Shown: positions 35,571 through 47,906 of the stretch, one piece after another
How positions within the stretch are numbered: position 1 is the stretch's first letter
Layout of the letters: the number at the start of each line of letters is the position of its first letter
DNA from: Triangularia verruculosa
Lineage: Eukaryota > Ascomycota > Sordariomycetes > Sordariales > Podosporaceae
NCBI GenBank assembly: GCA_033296885.1
Contig: MU863941.1
Coordinates: forward strand, 62,001-126,000
DNA: 64,000 nucleotides
Direction of reading: 5' to 3'
Position numbers and translations under genes: made by a program
The notes under the pieces: generated by a model
Databases searched by the model: none
Told to the model about the DNA's origin: nothing
Seen by the model: only the letters and a program-made list of their open reading frames with translations

Positions 35571-37372
35571 ATGGCTTCCGTCTCGTCATCTGCCAGTGGC
35601 CCTGTGCCAACCGGCGCAACGCTGGACTGGGATTGGAACACCGTCTTCACCGCCGCCCAAAGCAACAAGCTGACCCTTCTGGTTGTTGCCCCTTCCATCG
35701 CTTGCCTTTTCTGGTTCTTTGTCGCCTATCAGACCTCGCCCTTGAAGAGATACCCTGGGCCATTTCTTGCAGGTATGTCAACTCAATTGTTTCCCTGGGC
35801 CTGAAGTCCTCAGAAGAAGCAACGTCATGCTCCTGCCAGAACAATGCTGATATGGTTGACCAGGATGGACAAATTTGTGGCGGTTGTCCAAGGTTTATGG
35901 GGCCGAATACGCTCAGACGATGAAGAAGTTGCATGAGAAATACGGGCCCATTGTGAGGATTGGACCAAACCTGCTTGACCTCGATTTCCCTGAGCTGTCC
36001 CGCACCATCTACAACACCGATGGCAAATGGGTCAAGTCCGACTTTTACAAGAACAGCAGCTCCATCATTGATGGCAAAATCACCTATCACATGTTCAGCG
36101 AGACCAACAATGTCGAGCATGCCAGATTGAAGAGACCCGTTGTGCGCCACTACTCGGTTCCTGCCGTGCTGGCTATGGAGGCGCACATGGACAAGGTGGT
36201 GGCCGACCTTCTCCAGCATCTCAAGAAGAGATTCGTTGAGCCCAAGAAGGCCTGCAACTTTGGTGACTGGCTTGGCTACTGTGAGTATCTGGAATTTCGT
36301 CCACCGGTTGGCACCAGCTAACATGCCCAGATGCCTGGGACTTCCTCGGTATCGTCACCTTCAGCACCAAGTTCGGCTACATGGAGAAGGGCTATGACTT
36401 TGACGGCACCCTCGCTGTTGCGGATCAGTCAATCGACTATTTGGCTCTGTGCGGCCAAATGCCCTGGACCGACTACATCCTCGACAAGAATCCAGTCTAC
36501 CCCCTGGGCCCACCCAACATCTCCAACGTCACCAATATTGCCATCCAGAAGATGACGGCTCGTCTCAAGGGCGAAGACAAGATCTTCAACCCTGAGAAGC
36601 CCGATTTTCTGCAGTACTTCATCGAGTCGAAGTCCACCCACCCAGAAATTGTGGACGAGGGCAAGATTATCGGCTACCTTCTCCTCAACTGTAAGTCAAA
36701 CATTCCACTGACCCGCTACGTGGGTCTTGCTAACGGGACATCCCAACAGTGATCGCCGGTGCCGACACTACCGCCATCACCCTCCGTGCCCTCTTCTATT
36801 ACACCCTCAAGGACCCCCGCGTCTGGAACAAGCTTCAGTCTGAGGCCCGCTCCGTCTTTAAGGCCTACGAGCCCGCTGCATACAGCAAGGCCCGCGCCCT
36901 CCCCTACCTCGACGCTGTTATCAACGAGACCCTCCGCTACCATCCCGCCGTGTCCATGATCATGGAGCGCATCGTTCCCGAAGGTGGTCTTGTGCTCCCT
37001 GATGGCTCCGTCGTCCCAGGTGGCCAAATGGTTGGTATGAATCCTTATATCGTCGGTCGTAACAAGAAGGTCTTTGGCGAGAATGCCGATGATTTTTACC
37101 CTGATCGCTGGCTACAGAGGGACGGTGAGAATGGTGAGCAATACAAGGAGCGGATGCAACTTTGGAACCAGGCCATGCTCCAGTTTGGCGGTGGGTCCAG
37201 GATCTGCTTGGGGAGGAACTTGAGCATGATGGAGGTGTACAAGCTTGTGCCGACTCTGCTATCGACGTTTGATATTGCGTTGGAGGACCCCAATGAGGTG
37301 TGGTGGTACAGCAGCAGGTGGTTTTACAGAACAAAGGGGGTGAATTGCGTCCTGAAGCCAAGGAGTGATTGA
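35571..37372 (+). CDS. Cytochrome P450 monooxygenase, pisatin-demethylase-like group, 533 aa
   Basis: Exons are 35571-35772, 35864-36280, 36331-36690 and 36750-37372; 534 codons with stop, from ACCATGGC. A membrane anchor (LTLLVVAPSIACLFWFFVAY) is followed by the proline hinge PLKRYPGPFLAG. The I-helix oxygen site is AGADTT, the K-helix ExxR is in NETLRYHPAV, the PERF-like motif is FYPDRW, and the heme loop with the cysteine ligand is FGGGSRICLGRNLSMME. All key residues are present, so the enzyme should be active at the ER with a P450 reductase. The closest group I recognise is fungal CYP57/pisatin-demethylase-like and benzoate-type P450s. The substrate is unknown. No polyketide or peptide synthetase lies in the window. 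Confidence 0.95.
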
Positions 37373-37517
37373 AAAGGGAGATTCGTAGACATGTATAACG
37401 ACAGAGTAATGTAATTAGGAGACTGATCATCCTGGATATATACGCTTCATTCACCACCACACCTGCTTCCCCCACGAGCTATGTACGATCCTGTTTTCAA
37501 TCCCATCACTGACTTCC

Positions 37518-37957
37518 TTAAACGCAGTTCACCTTGAAGCTTTGAAATGCCACGCCGCCCGCACAGACATTTGTGCCGTACCCGTAGGTCGTTCCAAACT
37601 CGCGGCTGGGGCAGTTGGGGCTGTTGTAAGCGGTGACGGTGCAGGTGTCGGTCGTGATCTTGACGCGAGAGATGGCGCCGTACTGGTTGCGGCAGGGAGA
37701 GCTGGAGTACCCGACCACACCGCCGGCCGTGGGTGTGCCGGTGCAGGAGGAGGCGCCGTCGTAGGGGGTCCAAGTCCTGTTTGTGGTGACCGTTGTTAGT
37801 GTATCTTAATAAGCCAGAAAGATTAGGAATCGGCTTACCAGTAGGCAGCTCGAGGCTCAATAGCACGCTCAGTGATATTAATGACCTCAGGGGCAGGAAC
37901 AGGGTTTGGAAGGGCAAGAACGCCGGCGGCAAAGGCGATGAGGGTGGTGAACTTCAT
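37518..37957 (-). CDS. Small secreted cysteine-rich protein, 125 aa
   Basis: Exons are 37957-37839 and 37776-37518 (GTAAGC donor, AAACAG acceptor), 126 codons with stop. MKFTTLIAFAAGVLALPNPV is a signal peptide, followed by a short pro-region (APEVINITERAIEPRA) ending near a possible processing site. The mature part has six cysteines, in SSCTG, SPCRN, DTCTV, PNCPS, NVCAG and VNCV, enough for three disulphides. It is rich in Gly, Tyr, Ser and Thr. Small secreted proteins with this layout are often effectors or cell-wall-associated proteins in fungi, but nothing in the sequence proves such a role. It converges on the P450, with stops about 145 bp apart. Confidence 0.82.
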
Positions 37958-39343
37958 GGTGACAGCTGGCTGTTGAAGGCTAGACAGGTAGGTTGCGAGG
38001 AGATGGGGATTAGAGCTGATGAGACAGGGACACTAGGTAGTGATGACTGAACTATTTATCTCTATTTCATACTGCCTTCTGATGTCGGTTGGCGGGAAAT
38101 TCCAGTGTCCGTGACTGTAGGCCAAGGCTGGCTGAAGTCGCCTATGTGACAGGCCAAGAATTCCACAGAGGAAATGGCATGATGTTGACGGCTGGGACTG
38201 AGGCTGCTGCTTTACTTGGGTTACATGGTGAGATGTTGACGGGTTTAGGTCAAAGGCCAAGAATTTTGTTTTGGTATCTGGGCACGTGTCGGGATGTTTT
38301 AGATCTACCTTGCCTGATTCAGCTGTAGTGTTGGTGTGGTACCAGTAAGGTATGTACCATCGTCTGATATGTTCTTGAAGCATTGTGTCTTGGCTTGTTA
38401 TCTGCCCTATTTTATCAGTCACGCTATGTGCTATCAAAGTCGATCTACACATGCACGAATTAAAGTGTTCGGAATGTTAACATCTCACTAAAGCCATCGT
38501 TAGGTACAGCAAAAGCTGATCGGGTTGAACGCTGCTTCAAACACTTTGTCTTTTTTAATGTGACCAAGCTGTTAGGTTCCACTGGAGTGACAGGCCAAGA
38601 ATTTGCCACTCATAATGTGATGACAGTTTAAGAGTTTAAGAACGATACGGTAGTATCTTCTTCTATACCTGGCTACCTATGCGAGACTATGCCAGTAAAC
38701 GTGTTAGGTCTAACCGCGACTGTCAGAGCGCGAGGCAGAATCGGTAGGGCCAAGATCTCTCAGGTAGCATGCGATGGATTACTCTCCACTGTTTGTTGCA
38801 TATTGATGGAAGCGAACGCTAGGGAGATCACCTAGACAGGCCACAGAATTCGCTGTTACGTACTGCGGAACGTTCGGGAAAGTCGCCGGGTGGCACATTT
38901 TGGCTTTTCGCGACTGTCAGCTCTATTGCGGACAGTTCTTTCAAGAATACCTTATGTAAGGTACCTTACCTAGTGCAGGGCAAAGACATCAAGGGGTAGT
39001 ATGTAACGGACCTCGAAGGATGGAGCAATGGAAGTCATATTTCAAGCGGTTGTCTGGATGCAACGACATACAGGTAGGTAGTCGCTATTAAGAGGTGGCC
39101 TCGAACATGTGGTTTCATTCCAGTTCATTGTTTCTCCCAATATATCGATAAAATGCAAAGCCTCCAGATTAGGTACTGCGTTTAGGTACCCAAGAACTGT
39201 ATGGTAAACCTTTGTTAACTCGAACACTACGCACTTGATAATCAGTGCCTCGTGCTTTGTAACCACACCCGAGATCAGTCTAACTCTTGTCTGCGGCAAT
39301 TCCACTCTTCCAGGGCTTCTTCGGGAGACTGACTGTAACCCGA
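37958..39343. other. Intergenic region
   Basis: It contains the promoter of the small secreted protein gene and several TACCTA/TAGGTA motifs near 38940-38970 and 39070. No gene is supported. Confidence 0.55.
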
Positions 39344-42300
39344 TCATGGAACCTCTGGAACCAAACGATCTAGTTCATAGAACCAGTGGTCCATAGAATC
39401 AGACCATTTGTCACTGTACGGATTCCATTCTTCCTCAAATAGCCGCTCCGTGTCAGGCTGTGGTCCCCATACTACCCCTACACTTTCTCCCCCCGAGATT
39501 TCTTCATTTGTCAACTTGTCGCCCTCGAGCTGTATTAGAGCTGTGTTGACTCTTACTTTCCAGACGGCTCTCCAGAAATGGAGAAGATCTTGGCCAAGAT
39601 TGGTCGACTTCTCAAAACCCATGTCGAGCTCTGTTTCAAGTCCAGTAAGAAGCTTTTCAAAACAAACAAGCTCCAGAGAGTGCTCGGATTCTAATTCGGA
39701 CAGCTCTTCTGGACACCGCGGCTTCCACCTGCATCGATCGTTCCATTCAAAGGAGAGGTTTGGACACAGCGAAGGTCCTTGACAGCAAAAGGTGTCATTA
39801 TCTGGATCGCAGCATGTGTGAGGAATTTGTAATGCCTCAAAGGTCATGAATCGAAGAACTTCTTGATACTGAGTTTTGTCGAAGGCCAGTTCTGAGTCCC
39901 GGAGAAAGAAAGGCGCCGCGTCAGTGTCAGGGCTAAATATACCAGTGAAAAAGAAATTCACACTCAACCACGCGAAACCCTTCAAAAGCATTGTGAAAGG
40001 TGTGCATCCATGAAGGGTACAGACACACTGGCAGCCATCTGTGAAGACAGCCGATGATACTGTTTTGAGAAAGTCGTGAAGCCAGTTCCTATTACCGAAT
40101 TCAACCCATTCATCTTGGAAACGGTCCGAGGCTCCTAGATTATAGAGCATTGAATGAGCTTTGAGAAGCATCTTGCCCTCAACGGAGGGCCCCGCTAGCG
40201 GTGAAAGGTAATCAGCGCCGTGTAAGCCAATGAAGATATTTGGGGGAGTCCCACCCATAAAAGTGATAACTTCTCCAAGATGGAACGTCGGTGTCTCTGA
40301 AGCCGAGGCCCCAGAAAATATCCGCGTCGTGAACGTCACTCAATTGCATATACAAAGAGTAATAGCCAGGATCTCTGTAGTAGCCGGTTTCGAAGTTTGC
40401 ACCCCTTTCCGGTACCTCAATCCCTCTTGTCTGTAAAGCCTTGATCACAGCTGGAACCTTGGCATCTAGGACTGAGGAAGAAGGCAGACCTAGATCATCC
40501 CACTGGCCCTGAGGAAGAGACTGGAGTGCGGAAGCCTTAAGGAGCTCCCGTTTCTGCTTCAATACGCTTGCATACACCCACTTGGCAGACTCAGAAGCCT
40601 CAGACAAGAAATCCTGCAAGAAGTACTGCGGTTGGCAGTAGAGCACACTGTCGGCCCGGAAGAGATGTAAGGATGCTCCGGCTTCGAGGAGCAATTTCAT
40701 CGACTCGGAACAATTACATTCTGTGCACTGATGTACCATTTTCCCGTTCCGGCACATTTTACCACTAGCAGCAAGGACGTAGGCCAGTGGGGTATGGCCG
40801 AACTTGTTTGCCTGGCTGAAGAGAGATCGGTCTTTTGTAGCGATGAGAAGAGAACTTAGACACTCGGGATTATCAACCGCAAGATGGAATGGAGTTTGAC
40901 CCAGAATATTACAGTCCTTGAGCATATCTGGGTATCGAGTTGCAAGGAGTTGTATTTGGTGTTTGTCACCGTTGATGATTGCGTCGCACAGTGCGTTGCA
41001 GCCCAGCACTAGATATCGATCAGTATACCATTGTCTTCGCCCACTCCTGCCTAGACCTTCCCGGTTCTAGAATCACGACTTTCCCACCACGGTACCTCGG
41101 TAAGATGTACGTACCTTCCACCATGTTGAGTGAGCACCGAGGCAACTCTAAGCACTGAGCCATGCATCTGGGAACAGAACACGAAGAGGGGAATTCGGTA
41201 AACTGGTCGATATGATCCGTGGTGGCTATTTCGGGCACCTTGGTAATCACAAGGTCCACCATTTCTGAGAAAATCATAGTCGTTGAGTCAAAATAAGTGA
41301 TGATGGAGCCGAGCGGCGATCTGTTAGATTAGTGTTAGTTAGGTAAATGTCGTCGAAAAAAAGTCAGTGTCCATAGCAATTTCTGATACCTCGTTATGGG
41401 TGTTCCATATGTAAGTAGCGATTGAACAAAACAAATCAGTGGGGTAGCGAGCAACTCGATTTGATCTGGCGTCGCGGGTCTCCCCCAACCATGAATTCCC
41501 ACGGCATGACCGATCTAGATTAATATAAGAGGGTGTGTAAGTCGAGAGTACTTCTCCTTATTTTAGACACAGAACACATACCTTGTTGATAAGGCAACAA
41601 ACTAAAGACCTGTTGTTCTGATCAACGTCCAGAGGCGATGCAGCATTCGCACGGAACAACCATACAACTTTCGCGAAAGCCAATGCCACGAAGTCCTTCC
41701 ACCTTGCTTGCGCTGTCTCGGTAGATAAAAGGGTAGATCCTCTATAGTTGGCAGCAATTGCTAGTATCCGGATGATCCGCCATGCTGGAGCGGATTCGGG
41801 GTCTACCATGGGTAAGTATGTCAAAGCCGCTCGTCCAATGCTGCGACCACCAGCACCATAGCCGGAGGTAAAGGAAATTTGCACGGCTATTCGGCAAAGT
41901 CGTCTCAAGCCTGTTACTCTCATTCCAGCTTGCCATTTTGGGATTATTACAGGTTGTGATTTGATGAAAGGGCAACCGGGAAAATGCTCCTCTTCAACGT
42001 CTTTGGTCTCGTAAAAGGAGCCGAGGAAGCCGACACTCCAGTCCCTTTGTATACGCCGCCGGCGCGGGCGACAATGGCACTGTGAGCTGCCTTCTAAAAG
42101 CGATCTCACTAGCCGTTCGAAGTCTGGATGGGAGGTGGCTTCTTTCATAGACATTGCATCGGCTGATGTCTGGTTGTTCCTCATCCCAGGGAGAACTTGC
42201 GAATCATAGATGGTTCTCAGGGCATCGGGTTTTGAAACAAGCCTGTGGATGGTGGTTCCTGTTCCAGATCGTGTCATCTGCTGCTGGTGTCAGTACGTTC

Positions 42301-42828
42301 TCTATAAGGTAGATATACCGTTGCCTAGTTCATAAGGTAACTAGGTAGGGTTTTATACCTTATTGGCAGGCTGCTCGCGGCCGCCGAGACTCTTGAGGAC
42401 TGACTCGGTAATCTGGTGCCTTAACTCGCCCACTTCATGAAGAACCTGAGTTGCAATCTCCATTTGTCTTCTCTCCGAGTCTTGGTTTTGCTTAACGAGT
42501 TCAACATGATACGTTGTAAACTGGGCCTCGAAAGCCTCAAAAGCATCCACATGAGCCCGCTGCACATTTTGGACAGAGCCTAGCTGGTCTGTCATCTCGA
42601 TGTGGTTTGCAGTTTGGAAAGCATCGGACTGGCGGATACGATCGTCAAGTTGCCGTTTAGTGTCAACGATAAATGTAGCCATCGAACTGAGCGTAGCTTT
42701 CCCGTCGCTCAAGGAATCATCGAGGGCCAGCACTGCAGCATGTGTTGCATCATGTTTTGCGGAATCAGTCACGACGAGGGACTCGACGGCGGCTAACTTG
42801 CGCGAGTTGAAGCTTGAGACATCCTTCA
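39344..42828 (-). pseudogene. Fungal ankyrin-containing protein gene with frame breaks
   Basis: Coding blocks on the minus strand are 42828-42359, 42277-41582, 41515-41390, 41320-41115 and 41008-39344. The first block is coiled-coil-like (residues such as VDTKRQLDDRIRQSDAF). The third ends in FCSIATYIWNTHNE and the fourth begins SPLGSIITYFDS. Ankyrin units follow: CNALCDAIINGD and ILGQTPFHLAVDNPECLSSL. Then come HDADIFWGLGFRDTD, CTLHGCTPFTMLLKG and TFEALQIPHTCC, landmarks of a known fungal family of unassigned function. Two breaks are visible: the splice between blocks 3 and 4 is out of phase by one base, and near 40220 the frame shifts between YLHWL and HGADYLSPLAG with no intron. The 5' start is not resolved. 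Either a decaying gene or sequence errors. Confidence 0.65.
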
Positions 42829-43096
42829 ACTAGGTACGTACTAAGGAGGTTGCAGTTCTGGACACTTGCAGGTAACGGTGGCAGTGTGGTCAGGCAAGTG
42901 CTCCCGCAGCCGACGGTAACAGGAGGAATGCTCACATTAGGCGGCCTGGCAGGAGACCTTAAAGGAAGGAAGCGCATTTATGTTCCCATCCAAGGCTGTC
43001 TGTCACAAGTGCTATTCCTCTTCTTGTATTGGATCGGATTGCCAGGGCACTCATAGGACAAGCTTTCGGCGTTTTGAACATCTACACAATACATAT

Positions 43097-43168
43097 AGCT
43101 GCGTGGCGCAGCGGAAGCGCGCCGGGCTCATAACCCGGAGGTCACTCGATCGAAACGAGTCGCAGCTA
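43097..43168 (+). tRNA. Initiator tRNA-Met (CAT)
   Basis: Acceptor AGCTGCG pairs with CGCAGCT, giving the A1-U72 pair typical of eukaryotic initiators. The D arm contains GCAGCGGAAGC, the anticodon stem has three G-C pairs around CTCATAA, and the T loop is ATCGAAA instead of TTC. These mark it as initiator, not elongator, tRNA. It has no intron. TTTT at 43174-43177 is the Pol III terminator. Confidence 0.97.
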
Positions 43169-43989
43169 GGGTACTTTTGGGAGTTTTTCCTTTTTGTTTT
43201 CTGCTGAGCTCCACCGCCTTAAAAACATGTCCCTCTGTTTCTCCAAGTCAAGCAAATGACGTCATCTTTGAGATTCCCCGAAGCGACTGCGTGAAAATAA
43301 CTTGACTTGGCACAAAAACAAAGCAAAAAAATCTCCGTGGCATTGCGGAGGTGTGTCAGCACGGGGACCCTCATAAAGCAAAGAGTGTCACAGTAACAAA
43401 TCATGCCCGGATTGTCGAGGTTCGAGAAATTGGGCTGAAGACAACAGAGGTCGAATCAGCGCACGGATTGGGGAGTGCAACCGCTGATGGGCCAGGTGCG
43501 AAATCAGATGGCAGCCAATCGCAGGGCTGATCGGCCAGATAGACAGGGCTTTAATTCTCAACCCCAGTCCGTTCTTGGCCGAACCGTTCCACCAACCCAA
43601 TCGAAACGACTGGTGATACAGGGCTTCCACGTTTCCCATTGCGCGCGTCGTCGAGATCGACTGTTGTTTTCCCGACATGATCCAGGTTGCTCGGCATGTT
43701 TACTCGACACCTCACTTTAACTTCGCCCGTGGCTGGCCTATGGCGACGGGTGGCGCATCAAGCTCGGGAATACCGCGTGGTCTCCTCTGAGCAATCACCG
43801 TTTCCTCCTGCGCTTCTTCCAACCATTCCATTGTCGTTCTTTTGCTTGGCCGTGGTCTGTCGCGCCTTCGACCATTGCTGGGATTATCGCAAGATTTTTA
43901 TCACTCAGAAACCCCCACGTCCTGGCTGGCGACTGGCCTGGAATTCTTCTTTTCTCCTTGGATATCCTCTTTTTTGCTGAAGGACATTG
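43169..43989. other. Intergenic region, promoter side of the zinc-finger gene
   Basis: No gene is supported. Open frames here overlap the tRNA or lack motifs. Confidence 0.55.
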
Positions 43990-46402
43990 ATGCCTCTTTC
44001 CGACTCGGCATCGGCCACGCCCTCGCAGCGGAGCACCCCCAGCAGCTTGAGGAATACGCTTTTGCGCACTCGTGCGCCACCTGCTCATTCTTCCCCTCTG
44101 TCACGTCACAGCATCTCAGATCCGCCGTCGGCATCATCGAATCGCACGCATGGCCGCCACACGCCCCAAAAAGAGCCGCAAGTACTTTCGGGAGCAGGTC
44201 CTATCCGGTCGTGGGAATTGAGACCATCCTCATCTCGAACCGCTCGACCGTCCACCACCATGACGTCAAGGTCATATATCACGACGTCTCCTCGGCCGGC
44301 ATCTACAGTGGTCGACCGTAATTCTACACAGAGTCCCAGACTATCTGTCCTTCAGAGGGCACAAGAGGCCAAGAGAGAAGACGATGCCTTGCTGATCCGG
44401 GCAGCCAGGAGGGAGAGTCTTGCTCACAGACTAGCGTCCGGTAGGACTACTGCCGATGGGGCCTTGACCCTCACCGCGGAATCCCCCAAGAGAATCACCG
44501 CCGCCCCGAGGCGGCTGGGTGGCCAGGACATCCCAAGTCGAAACATTCTTCCACAGGAAACAGGACACCAGCCCTTCAGTGTGGACGTACTGGCTGCCAT
44601 CCTACAGGAAAATCACAACATGGACCCGGAGAGAGCGACTCGCGTCATGAGGATCTGGGAAGCTGTCATCAAATGTCTAGATGAAATATCAATATCGATG
44701 GATGTAACTCCAAGGAACTTGACATGCCCCTCAAGGAATGTCCTAAATGATGACACACCTTCCGGAACGCAACCGCCGCCGAAGCCCGCCGCGCAGGAGT
44801 TATCATCAGAACATCAAGGTCAGTCCGAGGTGCCCGATGACACAGCCGGTCCCAAATACCCCTGTCCGTTTAGGAAACGGAATCCAGTGAGGTTCAACAT
44901 CCGGGAACACGAGGCTTGCGCACAAACTTCCTTTGCATTTATCGAATTAAGGTTAGTGCTCATCTAGACTACGCTTTCTTCCGGCATCGTCGTTGCTGAC
45001 GCGTTAACAGAAAGCATATCACCTCTTATCACAAAAAACAGCCCCATCCTCGCCAGTGCCGCCGGTGTAGGGCCCAATTTAGTAATGATATGGCATTGCT
45101 AGAGCACCTGATGCTCCCTAAAGACCAGATCTGTGACGTGAAGTCATCACCGGGCGATTACGACCAGGAAGATGGCATTTGTCCAGACATTGAGAGGGCC
45201 TTGAACGACCCAGAAAGGCCCGATAGTTCGTGGACTTGGGAGACCATATGGCGTCTCTTATTCCCATGTGATACCGAGATCCCTGATTCAGGTCAGTTCC
45301 CTTACGCTGTCGTAGGGATGTCGAGTGCTAACAGCCAACAGACTTTCATCCAATGGTTGAGCTTTTTGAGGTTGACCATGCCTTTGACACCGACGAGCAA
45401 AGTCTTAAAACGAACCTCCGCGATACCCTTCGACTTCTTTTACCAACAGAGGGCATAGACGACGAATACTGCGGTTTCCTGGCTGGCCAACTGGATCTAG
45501 TGTTCCAAGCGCATAGAGCGAGCGTTATGCGGCAGTGTTTGGAGCAGTGTGGCTCAGCCTCAACCCCATCAGCACCGCTGTCGTCGTCTTCATCGGACTG
45601 CACCGCGACGAGCACCGAAACAGATCGCCAGTCCTATTCCAGTGCAAGGAGGGGCTCGAAGCGGCGTTCGGCAGGGCTCAGTATCCTGTCACCAACTTCC
45701 CCTAGCCGTTCCGGTGCGGTGAAGACATTGAAGGCATTTGCGTGTGCCGACCAGAAGAGCCGAGTGGCCGATGGTAGCGTCAGCCCGCTGGAGCGACAGG
45801 ACACGACAACGGCGATGACCACACCAACGTTGGTCAATGGCACGCCCACGATCGAAGCCTTCAAAAGCACGGCAAGGGACTCGACATCAAGAGATAGCTT
45901 GGATTCTGCCATCGGCATGAGCGCCACCTGCTGTGACCTCTGTAGCCAAGACCCCTGTTGCTGCCGAGAGGTCATCCTATCTTGTATCGATGCATCAACG
46001 TCGATGCCCTCCACATCAGCCTTTGAGGAAGACAGACACGGCTACTGGAAGAATAGGGAATTGCTGGAACAGCAGCAACTACAACTACAACAACAGCTGA
46101 TCCCTAAGCAGCAACCGACAAGAACGTTGCGTCGAACTGGGCAGATGATCAGTCAGGAGAAGGTACTGCATCCAGACAAGGAGTTTGGAGATAATTATTG
46201 TGCATTGGGCATTTCAGCCCCTGGGAAAGACAAATCTTCGGACATACGGGAAGAAGCCAACCTTAATGATAATGGAGGACGCCTTACACCAAGCAACAGA
46301 ATAGTAGGCGAGAATGGGGAAGATGATACCGGACATTCACCCCAGAGCTTCAAAGAAAGAGTTATGAGAGAAAGACATTTCAGTTACGTCAGGGGGTCTT
46401 GA
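43990..46402 (+). CDS. Fungal C2H2-type zinc-finger-containing protein, 767 aa
   Basis: Exons are 43990-44951, 45011-45291 and 45342-46402; 768 codons with stop. The first 270 residues are Ser/Thr/Arg-rich and disordered. A zinc-finger block follows: CPFRKRNPVRFNIREHEAC, FIELRKHITSYHKKQ across the first intron, then CRRCRAQFSNDMALLEHLML. Such paired, irregular C2H2 units are common in fungal proteins whose targets are unknown. A helical region (HPMVELFEVDHAFDTDEQSL) follows, then a low-complexity tail with a second cysteine cluster (CCDLCSQDPCCC) and a Gln-rich run (EQQQLQLQQQL). A nuclear regulator is likely but not proven. The ATG at 43990 is preferred; the exact start is uncertain because the N-terminus is low complexity. 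Confidence 0.78.
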
Positions 46403-46857
46403 GACGGAGTTCAGGTGGGTCTGTTCACATGAATGCATCTTGGCTGGAATAATTCTGAGAATTTGGACACACAACTTGGGATTGGCTTTTTTGGTGAATG
46501 AGGGGAAAATCAGGTTCCAACTGCCTGGCACTGCTGGCTGGTGGAATTTTGCCGCCAGTGTCAGCGGTGGACAGTACTAGCATCCGGATACAATACTACC
46601 TACTTGAAACTACAACCGCACCAATCACACGTCATGACTTGCAACTGGAAAGACGTCGAGTTCGTCCAGCGTCCGGTTTGTGCTATGTTGTATCCGGACA
46701 GAATTTCTCCGTCCAGGCTGTGTCGGCGAGGGTTTCAAGCTGAGTTGCGATAGACCGCAGTGCTGAGAATGAAAGCCTTATACTTCTATCAGCCCTGCCT
46801 GACCAGGATAGCTGTTGTAGATGGCGGTGTGCCAGAGGCAAGAGTCACTCTGCAGCA
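46403..46857. other. Intergenic region
   Basis: Nothing recognised beyond the promoter of the GH43 gene. Confidence 0.55.
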
Positions 46858-47906
46858 ATGTATCTCCTTGGTATTCTCCTCACAACACTCGGTCTGCTAC
46901 ACTTGACCACCGCAGCAACATTCACCAACCCCCTCCGCGCCCGTGACGGGTCAGACCCCCATATCGTGCACCATGACGGCTACTACTACCTCATGACGAC
47001 AACCTGGACCGACCTCCGCCTCACCCGTGCCAAGACGCTTGAAGGCCTCAAAACAGGCGAGACAAAGGTCGTCTGGATGGACAACAACGCGGCCCGATGC
47101 TGCAACGTCTGGGCCCCTGAGCTCCACAAGCTCGACAACACCTGGTACATCTACTACACCGCCGGCAACAGGCAAAACCTCGACAACCAACGCTCTCACG
47201 TTGTTCGCGGGGGCGCCCACCCGTGGAACAATCCCTTTTCCTACGCGGGGCAACTCACGCCAGAATGGGGCATCGACGGTACGATCTTGACCATTGCTGG
47301 CAAGAATTACTTCATCTACTCCTGCCTCCCAAGACCGCAGTGGCAGAGCTTGTGTATCGCCGCCATGACCTCGCCTACTTCTATCGGTGGGTGGAAGCTG
47401 CTCTCTGAGCCGTCGCTGGCGTGGGAAAAGGTCGGGAGCCCGGTGAATGAAGGTGCCACGGCGCTGTACAACGGGACGAGGGTGTGGGTTGGGTACAGTG
47501 CTAGTTACTGCTGGACGGATAGCTACCAGCTTGGATTGTTGGCGTACAAGGGTACGGGGGATCCAATGGATAGGAATAATTGGGTCAAGGGGCAGCAGCC
47601 GGTATTTAGTTCGAGTGAGGGGAATTATGGGACGGGGCATAATGCGTGAGTACTGATTATCTTTTTGAGGGGTTGACCAACTTGACAGTGATGATGTGTG
47701 CTGATGATTGAATGAGCAGGTTTTTTACGAGCCCGGATGGGAAGGAGACATGGAATGTATATCATGCCACGACTGTGAGCACGGGTAATTGTGATGGGAA
47801 TAGGTATACGGCTGCTAAGAAGGTGGAGTGGAGGGCGGATGGGACGCCTGATTTGGGGAGGGCGGAGAGAACGGGGACGAGGTTGGTTGGTCCGTCGGGG
47901 GAATAA
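46858..47906 (+). CDS. Secreted GH43 family glycoside hydrolase, 324 aa
   Basis: Exons are 46858-47645 and 47720-47906 (GTGAGT donor, GAGCAG acceptor), 325 codons with stop. MYLLGILLTTLGLLHLTTA is a signal peptide. The five-bladed propeller landmarks are present: RDGSDPHIVHHDGYYYL with the catalytic-base Asp, CNVWAPELHKLDNTWYIYY, GIDGTIL with the Asp that tunes the acid, and VNEGATALYNG with the catalytic acid Glu. GH43 enzymes release arabinose or xylose from plant cell-wall hemicellulose or pectin; the exact activity is not readable. Length fits a single-domain extracellular member without a binding module. The sense strand swings from C-rich (27 C, 13 G in 46921-46980) to G-rich (8 C, 26 G in 47581-47640). 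Confidence 0.95.

Noticed and set aside
42980..43207. 75-aa plus-strand open frame with VAQRKRAGLITRRS
   Set aside because: It reads through the initiator tRNA.
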